This document shows, piece after piece, positions 47,188 to 56,180 of a stretch of 64,000 nt of DNA; positions within the stretch are counted from its first letter, which is position 1; every line of letters starts with the position of its first letter. The notes beneath the pieces were generated by a model. The model saw only the letters and a program-made list of their open reading frames with translations, had not been told where the DNA came from and ran no database searches. The DNA lies in the NCBI GenBank assembly GCA_001606155.1, contig LODT01000034.1, positions 411,665 to 475,664 of the forward strand. The letters run 5' to 3'. Source of the DNA: Tieghemostelium lacteum. Taxonomy: Eukaryota > Evosea > Eumycetozoa > Dictyosteliales > Raperosteliaceae. Position numbers and translations under genes: made by a program.

Positions 47188-47569
47188 TCTTTAGTTGTTT
47201 AAATAAAATGTATGTGTATATAATTATAAAGATATAATTGAGCTATTCGCTGTATAATATTAAAGAGTATTCTATGTTACTGTTGGTAAGTGTGTTATGT
47301 ATTCTTTTTTTCAAATGTTGTGAAATTTAAATAAAATTATAAAGAAGTAAAAGGAACGTGTGCAAAATAAAGAAAAAAAATCAAAACAAACTAACTTTTT
47401 TAAAAATAATATTTTTTTAATTATTAAAATTATTATTATTGTCAAAAGCTTCTTTTTTCTGGGTGGTCATTGACAGATACACAAAATGAATAGATAATCT
47501 ATTGTTTTTTTTTATTATTGGTTGGGTTTATATGGATTTTTTTTAAAAAAAAAACAATAGGATGGGAGA
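47188..47569. other. Intergenic, ube2h upstream / OSBP downstream
   Basis: About 380 bp of AT-rich sequence, with a small less AT-rich patch at 47443-47500 (GCTTCTTTTTTCTGGGTGGTCATTGACAG). No frame or fold that I can support. Confidence 0.35.
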
Positions 47570-48816
47570 TTAATCTTTATATTCATTCAATACCCAAGAA
47601 TCACCAACTTGATAAAAGTGTACAGGTTTCCATTCCTCTTTTTTCTCTTTTCTTTCAGCAGCTAGTTTTCTTTGTTCTTCTTCTACTTTAACTTTCTCTT
47701 TGGTAACCTCTTTTCCTTGGGCACTGGAAGCAGCTACAAATACATTCTTCCAGACTTTAGAGGAATCGGTAGATGGTAACTCATCAGGAATAACCAAAGT
47801 AGGTTTAGTTTGTTTATTACTGAAAAATGGTTTAGTTTCGTTGGTCTTTAGATTGGTAATCTTTAAATCACCACTCCATTGACCTTTGATCTTATACAAT
47901 TTCTCCTTACCCCTGTACACTGTAGATTCAATACAATTGTAATTTCCAATGAGCAGAGGTTTTGGATAGAATATAGTTTTGATACGATAAGTGGACTTAT
48001 TGCTTGTCATCTGAGTTTTTCCAACATATTCTGAAAATGATCTGAATATTCTAATTGCCATATAAGGTAAAGAACATGTATACTCTTCTTGATGTTTCTC
48101 CAAAAAGATTTTAGCTTGACCTTCCATTGAGATCTTTACATAGGTACCCATAAATGAACTCTTTACAGGTTGATGATATCTAACCTTTACACCAGCTTCC
48201 TTGTTATACACTGTACTACATGAAATTGGTGGATGATGACTAATCTGTTCAGCAAAGAAATATGAATTCTTTGATTCATCATTTTCAATTCTAGCTTGAT
48301 AGGATTCACCAAGTACTGGATTCAATGGTTTTCTAGTTACATCTTCTACTTCATGACAAGTAGTACAAAGATATTTATAAACTCCCAAAAATCTCTCTAA
48401 TTCATCATCTAATTTATTAGCTCTTTAGTAAATTCAGTATATTAGTACTCATGAGCATTCTGATTCCATTTCCCTCTTTAAAGGTTAACCTACTTTAATA
48501 AGAGTTCAAATTGATTTGAATAGTTTTCAGCAAAATAGGATAGAGTTGATTTTGGTAATATAAATGCACCTGGTATCGAACTATTTGTTAAATCAGCACC
48601 TACACCTAATTTACGAACAAATTTTGCAATCATTGCAAGTCTAGAGGCTCCACTTTGATTGTCTTGTGAATCAATTTCCTCTAATTCTGATGCTGAAAAA
48701 GTTGCTGATCCAGTTGATGTTGTAGCAGTTGGAGTAATACCTGCTCCCTCTTTATCTCCTGCTAAAGATTCTGGTACTTTTTCTTCAATCTCTAAATTTT
48801 TATCTTTTTTACCCAT
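47570..48816 (-). CDS. Oxysterol-binding protein (short, ORD-only)
   Basis: Exons 48816-48494 and 48422-47570 (phase 2) give 391 residues. Nearly the whole protein is an OSBP-related ligand domain: lid region, RKPLNPVLGESY, the fingerprint EQISHHPP, then NYNCIESTVYRGKEKLYKIKGQWSG and the WKPVHFYQ end. There is no PH domain or FFAT-like motif, as in short yeast Osh4-type proteins, so it may shuttle sterol and PI4P in the cytosol. The N-terminal 60 residues are Ser/Thr/Glu-rich. Dictyostelids have a multigene osb family; the exact member is not assigned. Confidence 0.92.
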
Positions 48817-49187
48817 TTTGAAAATATAATGTATATATTACAATAAAAAATAAATAAATAAACAATAGTTTAATATAATGAAAAACTAATTAAAATAAAT
48901 ATTAAATTATTAGAAAACACAATAACTGATATTGTAATTTATTTTTTTTTTTAAAATTTTGCATTTTTAAAAAAAGGAGCGTCATGATTACAACCTAAAG
49001 ATAAGTGTGTGTCAACTTATCGGCATTTCAAATTAACCATTTTTAATTAATTTTTTTTTATTCCAGCATCGTGAAGATTTGATATTCATCAAATTTTGAA
49101 TATTAATTTTTTTTTTTTGTTAAAACACAAAGCACACAACTGTTTTAAGTTAAAATTAATTAATTTATTTTAAAATTTGGAACTTAG
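48817..49187. other. Intergenic upstream of OSBP, with hairpin islet
   Basis: A/T runs flank an 80-bp islet at about 48975-49055, which includes the hairpin listed separately. It lies upstream of the OSBP gene and downstream of NAXE. Confidence 0.4.
49000..49021. repeat. Perfect 7-bp hairpin in a GC-richer islet
   Basis: GATAAGT (49000-49006), loop GTGTGTCA, ACTTATC (49015-49021). The flanks (GGAGCGTCATGATTACAACC before, GGCATTTC after) are also unlike the surrounding A/T runs. Regulatory site or small RNA are both possible. Confidence 0.45.
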
Positions 49188-49910
49188 TCATTTTTGGCAG
49201 TTTGTAATATCGACACATTGCTCTGAACCTGGGTAAGGTGGAAGATTCAGTTCCCATTGGCTTGCAAAAGCATCTGGAAGGAATCTTCCTCCTAGGTAGT
49301 GAGTGCCTTTGAATGATTGTGCACATTTCTTTGGACTTGCTAAAGATACCAATAGTTTAGGTACAAATGTATTTTTAACATTACCTACATCGACATCCCA
49401 ACCACTTGGAATATCAACTGAGACAATAGGAGTTTTCTCCTGATTGATGTGATTAAGTCTATTAATTACACTGTCAAAAGGTGCTCTAATCTCACCAGTT
49501 GATGCATTGAAACTGTATCCAAAGATTGCATCTATAACTATATTATATTTATCCTCAATATTCTCAGGTAGTTCTGAAAGTATATGAACACCTGATAACT
49601 CTGATTGCAATAGTAGTCTTTTGAATATATCATTTGAACTTCTCTTTGGATAGTATATAGATACATTATAACCAAATCCCACTAATTGTCTAGAAGCAAT
49701 TAAACCATCACCACCATTATTTCCAGGTCCACAAATTGTCAATACATTTCTATATTCACTTTTAGGATATACTTTTAAAACTGCTGACGAAACTGAAAGA
49801 CCTGCCAACTCCATCAATTGGTCGCTTGTAAAACCATATTTTGGTCCCAACAGTAACTCATCCATAAAAGTAGATTCTTTTTGAGTTAGAAATTTAATTG
49901 CTTTATTCAT
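49188..49910 (-). CDS. naxe: NAD(P)H-hydrate epimerase
   Basis: A 240-residue YjeF_N protein. NAXE interconverts the R and S forms of hydrated NAD(P)H so that the S-specific dehydratase can repair it. The nucleotide-binding loop ICGPGNNGGDGLIASRQL and the later VDIPSGWDVDVG with the catalytic-type Asp are intact, as is the C-terminal SLASPKKCAQSF ... HYLGGRFLP. Length equals the family core, with only a short N-terminal extension lacking a clear mitochondrial presequence. No intron. Confidence 0.94.
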   Translation of the reverse strand: MNKAIKFLTQKESTFMDELLLGPKYGFTSDQLMELAGLSVSSAVLKVYPKSEYRNVLTICGPGNNGGDGLIASRQLVGFGYNVSIYYPKRSSNDIFKRLLLQSELSGVHILSELPENIEDKYNIVIDAIFGYSFNASTGEIRAPFDSVINRLNHINQEKTPIVSVDIPSGWDVDVGNVKNTFVPKLLVSLASPKKCAQSFKGTHYLGGRFLPDAFASQWELNLPPYPGSEQCVDITNCQK

Positions 49911-50096
49911 TCTTAATATTTTAAATATTTTTAATTAATGAGTTCAATAAAAAAAATTTGGTTTTTTTGCCTTGACATCATTTGAAATAGATATTTTATA
50001 TTTGAGAATTTAAAAATAAAATAGATTGATACAATCTATTATTTACTATACATTTTATTTAAAAGAAAATAATTGAATCACATTGGAGAGTTTTGT

Positions 50097-50511
50097 TTAG
50101 TTTCTGTTTTTGAGACCAACAGATAACCAAATAATGAAAACAAAAATAGAAATGACAAACAAAACTAAACTTGCAATTGCAAAACCTCTAGCAGAGTGTT
50201 CATGTGATTTGAGATATTTAATATTAACCAACCATAAACAGCTGATAAAGAAACCTAAAATGAAGCTATTATTTATAAAGAAAAATGGTATAACAGAATT
50301 AGTTTAAAAATGTTCAATGAATCATTTTGTTTTTTATGTTTAAAACATACAATATAATAGAGTAGGTGACATCTTTGGAATGGTGATGGTGGTCAGAGTG
50401 GTGGGCACCTTCGGAAGTGTTACCGTAGACAACGTATCCAGGTTGGTTGTAACCATATGGTTGTTGTGGTTGTTGTTGGTAAAGGAGTGGTTGTTGTTGT
50501 GGTTGTGACAT
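50097..50511 (-). CDS. Small two-pass membrane protein with Gln/Pro/Tyr-rich N-terminus
   Basis: Exons 50511-50351 and 50265-50097 (phase 2, ATT|GTATGT ... AATAG|CTT) give 109 residues. The first 45 residues are a cytosolic-type tail rich in Gln, Pro and Tyr (LLYQQQPQQPYGYNQPGY), then a His cluster (HHSDHHHHSKD). Two hydrophobic helices follow, split by a charged loop (NIKYLKSHEHSARG): the first crosses the splice (SIIFFILGFFISCLWLVN), the second is near the end (FAIASLVLFVISIFVFIIW). The layout resembles small PPxY-type tail-anchored or BRI3-like lysosomal proteins, but I do not recognise a named family. Confidence 0.78.
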
Positions 50512-50975
50512 TATGTTTATTATATATTTATTCTGTTTGGGTTTTGGATTAAAGAAAAAGGAATATTTTTTTTTTTATAAAGATTTTTTATTCTTGATAT
50601 CAATTCGGTCTTATAAAAAAAGTACTCATTTCCTGAGAAACTGGATTTTTTCTAAGCATGAAAAAAGTAGATGTAAAAATATCTTCCGAGTCATGTCTAA
50701 AAATTAGATCACTTTGAATATTATTTTGATAATTCAATATTTTATATAATTATTTTTTTTTAAGTTGTTCTTTTGTGTTTAGATTTCTTTTTTCTTGTTA
50801 TTATTTATAAAGAAGAAGAAGGAGGTGTTGGTATAAATAAAAATTAGAGTATAGTTTTTGGGGGAGAAGGAGGAAGATATTTATATTTTTAGAATTTGGT
50901 GATGAGTGGGGGATTTAGTTGTTGTTTGTGTGTTGAGATGGAGATGATTGTTGATGATGAATTAAAATTATTTAT
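50512..50975. other. Intergenic, Rac 3' end to small membrane protein promoter
   Basis: Contains a less AT-rich stretch at 50580-50705 (GATATCAATTCGGTC ... CTTCCGAGTCATG) and GA/TG-rich DNA at 50810-50960 (GAAGAAGAAGGAGG, GGGGGAGAAGG). The open frames here overlap no conserved motif and I treat them as chance. Confidence 0.35.
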
Positions 50976-52125
50976 TTATAGTATTATACAGCCTGGTTTT
51001 TTCTTTTGTTTGTCTTTTTTGTTTTCAGAGACTTTTTCAGATGGAGAAGTAGTGGCTTCTCCTTTCTTTTCTATTCCTCTTGATTCTAGTACTTCATCAA
51101 TTGCAGAATTAAAAACTTCTTCAAGACCTACACGAGTCTTGGCAGATACTTCTAAATATTTTCTAGCTTTAATTTGTTTTTGCATGGAAACACCCATATC
51201 AAAAGTGACTGGTTCAAATTTACCTGAGTTTGGATCAGGGTGTTGAGCTTCACGTAAATCTATTTTAGTACCAATGAGAATATGTGGAACTTCTGGAATA
51301 TAATGATTTACTTCTGGTGCCCACTATAATTTACATAAATATGAATATCATTAGTATACACATTCTTTCTCTATTATATTTTAAATTTATAAGAACTTAC
51401 TTTATCTCTAATGGCTTCATATGAAGATTGACTGATTGTAGAGAAACAAAGTAATACAACATCTGCACCTGGATATGATAAAGGACGTAATCTATCATAC
51501 CTGTAAATCAAAAAAAAAAAATTTTTAATAATTAATATATATATATTACATGTGGTTGGGTTAAAAATAAAAAAAAAGAATAGAGATAATAGAGATGATA
51601 CACTTTACAACTAAATATATATATATACACATATATAGAGAGTTGATGAGATATCCTATTTCTTTCTCTATGATTTTTTTTTTTTTTGTGAAGATGGTAA
51701 TGAAGCATACTCTTCTTGTCCTGCGGTATCCCAAAGATGAATTTTAATATCTTCACCATTTCTCTTGGTATTTGCTGTATAGTTTTCAAAAACTGTTGGA
51801 ACATAATCAACTGGAAACTCTTTTTGAGCATAACAGATCAATAGACATGTTTTACCAACAGCACCATCACCTACTATTACAACTTTAATTCTTGTAGCAC
51901 CTGAATTGTCCTATTTGTTATTGTGTGATGATATCAATCCAATGTTAATATTATAATCTATCAACAGGACAAAAAAATTTTATAATATCCAGTTATTTTT
52001 TTCTTTGTTTTCCAATTATCGTAATATCCCTATTATTGGAATTTCTACTAAACTTGATATTATTGTATTTTCTATTGATTGAATTCTTGATTCAAAAGAG
52101 AAGGTATACCTACTGAATCGGTCAT
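50976..52125 (-). CDS. Rho/Rac-family small GTPase
   Basis: Four exons: 52125-52114 (four codons only), 51910-51711, 51500-51401 and 51323-50976, giving 219 residues. P-loop GDGAVGKTC, switch [10 protein letters not shown], switch [20 protein letters not shown], base-recognition TKID and SAKT are present, with the Rho insert helix in [11 protein letters not shown]. The C-terminus is extended (about 25 residues), ending in a polybasic run and CIIL, a geranylgeranylation box. A plasma-membrane switch for actin remodelling is expected; the Rac-type core does not let me pick the D. discoideum orthologue. The first intron leaves only MTDS in exon 1. Confidence 0.93.
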
Positions 52126-52508
52126 TATTATTTATAAATATATTGATATATCTTTTTTGTACACTAAAAAATTTAAAAAAAAAAAAAAAACAAAAAACAA
52201 AATATTTTTTATTTGAAAAACAAACCAAAATTGTTATTTTTTGCTCTAATCGTTTTTAACAATCAATTATAAGTAATTTATATTAAAAATTTAAAGGAAT
52301 ATAGATGGATTACTTTAATTCTCTATTATTATTGAATATATATTTCTAAAATTTGAACTTTCACTTTGCTAATTTAAGTTTTTTTGAATTCCGATCAAGA
52401 AAAATCAAGAAATTAATTTCATAAAATAATTTTATTTGAATCCTAAAAATAACTTACATTTTTTTGATCAAATTAAAAAAAAAAAAAAAAAAAAATTAAA
52501 TTTAAAAA
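52126..52508. promoter_or_regulatory. Divergent promoter region, Rac / PCMT
   Basis: 383 bp of A/T-dominated sequence with long A-runs at 52176-52195 and 52473-52495. The latter immediately precedes the PCMT start. No specific motif recognised. Confidence 0.35.
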
Positions 52509-53462
52509 ATGACAAATGATCAGATATTTAGTCAAAGTAATCTTACTTATTTGTTAGTGACTGCTATAGTTGGGTATTCAGTGTATATAATCTTTGGAAG
52601 AACAAAGAAGTACCCGTCAAACTATGTGCCTAGCAATCAAAGCGATCTTATAGATTTTCTACATTATCATAGAAGAATGGTATTTAATAAACGTGTTATA
52701 AAGACTTTAAAATATGTAGATAGATCTAAATTCTTAGGTGAGAATGGTAAGAAGGATATGAAAAAGTATTCTGATGATCCTAAACCTATTGGATTCAATG
52801 CTACCATATCAGCACCACATATGCATGCTATAGGGTTAGATTTACTAGGTGACTTTTTGCCTGTTGGTGGAAGAGCTTTGGACATTGGTAGTGGATCTGG
52901 ATATGTTTCAGCCTGTCTGTCTCATATGGTAGGACCAAGTGGTAAGGTAATTGGTGTTGAACATATTGAAGAACTAGTTGAACAATCTAAATTAAATATA
53001 GAATCTTTAGACCCAAAGTTACTGGAGAATATTGAGTTTACAACTGGTGATGGGTTAATTGGTTATGCTGAGGGTGGTCCTTATGATGTTATATATGCAG
53101 GAGCAGCAGCACCAACACTTCCAATTGACCTAATTAATCAATTGAAACCCAATGGTAGAATGGTTATTCCAGTAGGTCCTGAAAATCTATTTCATGAACT
53201 AATGGTAGTAACAAAAGATGCAAATTCAAAAATTACAATTACATCTCAAGGTGTAGTTAGATTTGTTCCTTTAACATCTAAAGAGAAACAAATGGCAGTT
53301 GATCATCTACCTAATGTAACCAAAGTTCACAACATAGGTGGACAAAAGACCTTAGTAAGAGTTGATTATTTCCCAGCACCTGATACAGCAAATCTTAAAA
53401 AGATTGAAGAGGAACTAAACAAAAAAATTCAGGAATCATCTAAAAACAAAATTGTACAATAA
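52509..53462 (+). CDS. pcmA: Protein-L-isoaspartate O-methyltransferase, membrane-anchored form
   Basis: 317 residues, no intron. The enzyme uses S-adenosylmethionine to methylate isoaspartyl residues, starting their repair. Motifs: ISAPHMHA (substrate side), ALDIGSGSGYVSACL (SAM motif I), VIGVEHIEELVEQS, YDVIYAGAAAP and GRMVIPVG. Unlike the usual ~230-residue cytosolic enzyme, it has an N-terminal hydrophobic helix (TYLLVTAIVGYSVYIIFG, about 13-31) and a ~40-residue charged tail. So it is likely anchored, possibly in the ER or mitochondrial membrane. Active-site motifs are intact. Confidence 0.92.
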   Translation: MTNDQIFSQSNLTYLLVTAIVGYSVYIIFGRTKKYPSNYVPSNQSDLIDFLHYHRRMVFNKRVIKTLKYVDRSKFLGENGKKDMKKYSDDPKPIGFNATISAPHMHAIGLDLLGDFLPVGGRALDIGSGSGYVSACLSHMVGPSGKVIGVEHIEELVEQSKLNIESLDPKLLENIEFTTGDGLIGYAEGGPYDVIYAGAAAPTLPIDLINQLKPNGRMVIPVGPENLFHELMVVTKDANSKITITSQGVVRFVPLTSKEKQMAVDHLPNVTKVHNIGGQKTLVRVDYFPAPDTANLKKIEEELNKKIQESSKNKIVQ

Positions 53463-53554
53463 AACACGTAATTTAAACATTTTTTAATTTCCAAATCTGA
53501 TCTTGATTTGCCTTCCACTTTGTTCATTTTTTTCATTTTTTTTTATTAGCAACA

Positions 53555-55003
53555 ATGAATCAAATTTTTAGAGTCAATTTACTTAATCCATCTAGTCAAC
53601 TTTTAAATTATTCATTATCTAATGGAATTTTAAAAAGTAATAGTTTAAGTACAATTGCAAATTCAAAATTTCAATTCTCTTCGATTACATCTAGTCCAAA
53701 GACACATTTATTGAATAATAGAATATCATTATTGTCAAGTCCAAAATCACATCTATCTAATTATTATAATAACAATTCACAGTCAATTTTAATTTCAAAT
53801 GTGAATACTAGATTTAAATATACCAACTATACTACTACTACGAATGCACGTGTGAATTCAGAGGAGAAGAAACAAGATAACAATAATGAGGATGATAAAG
53901 ATCCACAACCAACTGATGGTGAGAAAGCTGTTGCAAAATGGTTGTTTTTTACATGTGGTTTAGTAGGTTTAATGATTGTTGTTGGTGGAGTTACTAGATT
54001 GACAGAATCAGGACTTTCTATTACAGAATGGAAACCTATTGTCGGATCAGTACCACCACTAAATCAACAACAATGGGAAGAGGAATTTGAAAAATATAAA
54101 CAATTTCCAGAATATAAAAGACTAAATATGGGTATGACATTAGAAGAGTTCAAAAAGATCTACTTTTGGGAATTTACACACAGACTTTTTGGTAGAGTTA
54201 TTGGTGTGGTTTTTGCAGTACCTTTTATCTACTACATTAGAAAAGGATATATAAACAAACAACTTGGTATGAAATTGTCAGCTATATTCGCATTGGGAGG
54301 TGCACAAGGTGCTCTAGGATGGTATATGGTTAAAAGTGGACTTGATGAGAAATTGATTGTTGGTGATGTACCAAGAGTCTCTCAATACAGATTAGCTGCT
54401 CATTTGGGTTCGGCATTTGTAATATTTGGGTCACTTTATTGGGTGGGATCAGGTCTAATGAGACCAGGTATCTCAAAGAACCTTGCAGAAAGACTTAGAA
54501 ATGTTTCAGCTCAATTACAAAGACAAAGAGCATCTATTAGAATGTGGTCACCTATTGTTGCAGGAATGGTATTTCTCACTGCAATGAGTGGTGCATTTGT
54601 AGCTGGTTTAGATGCAGGACTTATCTATAACACTTTTCCTCTAATGGGAGGTCAATGGGTACCAGAAGATATCATCAATCCAAAAATTCAACCACGTTAT
54701 TTAAATTGTTTTGAAAATGATGTTACTGTACAATTTCAACATCGTGTATTAGCAATTTCAACTTATAGTAGTATTTTAGGTCTAACTGCTTTGGTTTATC
54801 GTGGTAAATCAGGTCTTTCACCAAGAGCAGTTAAAGCATGTAAACATTTAGCAATAATGGCAACTGTTCAAGTTGCATTAGGTATATCAACTCTATTGAC
54901 ATTTGTACCAGTTTCATTGGGTGCAGCACATCAAACCGGTTCATTAGCAGTGATATCAGCAAGTTTATGGTTACTCCGTGAACTAAAGAAATTACCAAAA
55001 TAA
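53555..55003 (+). CDS. cox15: COX15, heme A synthase
   Basis: 482 residues. COX15 oxidises the C8 methyl of heme O to heme A in the mitochondrial inner membrane for cytochrome c oxidase. The basic, Ser/Asn-rich first ~90 residues form a presequence. Eight helices follow, in two four-helix halves, with the family motifs GGVTRLTESGLSITEWKP, FKKIYFWEFTHRLFGR, and the second-half FQHRVLA and GAAHQTGS; the heme-ligand histidines are visible in FTHR, AHLG, QHRV and AHQT. No intron. The gene starts 92 bp downstream of pcmA on the same strand. Confidence 0.95.
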   Translation: MNQIFRVNLLNPSSQLLNYSLSNGILKSNSLSTIANSKFQFSSITSSPKTHLLNNRISLLSSPKSHLSNYYNNNSQSILISNVNTRFKYTNYTTTTNARVNSEEKKQDNNNEDDKDPQPTDGEKAVAKWLFFTCGLVGLMIVVGGVTRLTESGLSITEWKPIVGSVPPLNQQQWEEEFEKYKQFPEYKRLNMGMTLEEFKKIYFWEFTHRLFGRVIGVVFAVPFIYYIRKGYINKQLGMKLSAIFALGGAQGALGWYMVKSGLDEKLIVGDVPRVSQYRLAAHLGSAFVIFGSLYWVGSGLMRPGISKNLAERLRNVSAQLQRQRASIRMWSPIVAGMVFLTAMSGAFVAGLDAGLIYNTFPLMGGQWVPEDIINPKIQPRYLNCFENDVTVQFQHRVLAISTYSSILGLTALVYRGKSGLSPRAVKACKHLAIMATVQVALGISTLLTFVPVSLGAAHQTGSLAVISASLWLLRELKKLPK

Positions 55004-55123
55004 TAACGCACACACAAACAAAAACAAAACCGTGTTAAAAGTGAATCCTACACTTCTTTTGGTTTTAGGGGTGAGGCTGTCAATAAAAACAAAATGATTT
55101 TATTTCACTTGTGAAACTAACAT

Positions 55124-55814
55124 TTATCCAGTCTTGGATTTCTTGATTGCTTTCATTTTATCCAATAGAGTCTTTTGATCTTTAAAGATCATCATGGTAA
55201 CCTTTTTACATAAAACTCCAAAGTTGAAATTATCATCTTTAGTTAAAATTTTAGCTTTTGATTGTTTAATAATCTCTTCAATATTATCTTTATAAAATTC
55301 TAAATTATAATGAAGGTTAATAACATTGTACTATATAGGCCTTCCTGATAAACTCTAAAACTTACTAGTTTCGGTATGTTTTTCAAATAAAGGTAAAAGG
55401 TTTTGTAATTGTGTCAATATTTCATCTCTCTTAGCTACATTTCCTTTCATTTGATTTTCTAATTTTACTTTCTGTTTAAGATTGTATAATGATATTAATA
55501 AATGATGTTTTGATTATTTTGATATAAACATCAAAACTTACATCAGCAATTGGGGTATTTAATACAGTTTCAACTTTGAAGATTGCTTCAATTTCAGCAG
55601 GTAATAAAGATACAATTTTCTTTACATTTCCTAATTCCTCTCTTAATTTTTCAATTTCATTGTATTCTTCACCATAATCTACTTTTTCAGATTCTGGTTG
55701 AATTGGTTGATCTTGCCAATTGGCTTCACCCTCTAATCCTTTTGGAATAACAGTTCCTCCTAATGGTACTGGAGTGTTTTCTAATGTTTGAAATGAGTTT
55801 TCTGTTGGTTCCAT
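55124..55814 (-). CDS. Unassigned 184-residue coiled-coil protein
   Basis: Three exons: 55814-55542, 55471-55366 and 55299-55124 (phases 0 and 1), closing exactly. The first 55 residues are Pro/Gly/Glu-rich (TPVPLGGTVIPKGLEGEANW). From residue 55 on it is nearly all helical with heptad-like spacing (YNEIEKLREELGNVKKIVSLLP, KQKVKLENQMKGNVAKRDEIL) and ends Lys-rich. I do not recognise the family. A small structural subunit of a cytoskeletal or trafficking complex would fit, but that is a guess. Confidence 0.7.
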
Positions 55815-56180
55815 GTTTTTCAATGAATAATAATACAATCCACAAATTATCTAAATATCAGTAAAAAAAAAAAAAAAAAAACTTTGAAAAAAATATTGAT
55901 CTAGATTTATAAAAAATGAATAGTATTTTTTTTTACATTAATTATCTATTTAATTTCTCTAATTGATAAGTTCTACTTGTGTTAGATTGACCATCTTATA
56001 GTTTTAGTAATCTTATAAATAAAATTTTGAAGTTTACCTCTATAAAATGTGTTTTATCTGAGATTTATTCATAATAGATCTGTCCAAACTACAATTTTAA
56101 TATAATTTTAAATTATACGTAAATTTTTATGTTTTGATGTTTATTAATAATTTTGAAATAAAAATAAGAAATTAAATTGA
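55815..56180. other. Intergenic, coiled-coil gene promoter / gamma-COP 3' end
   Basis: AT-rich, with an A-run at 55862-55880 just upstream of the coiled-coil gene. Nothing else I can support. Confidence 0.35.

Noticed and set aside
50513-50707. 64-codon plus-strand frame in the intergenic region
   Set aside because: Phe/Lys-rich with no motif, and overlaps the promoter of the two-TM gene.
50896-51246. 116-codon plus-strand frame
   Set aside because: Mostly antisense of the last exon of the Rac gene, including its polybasic tail.
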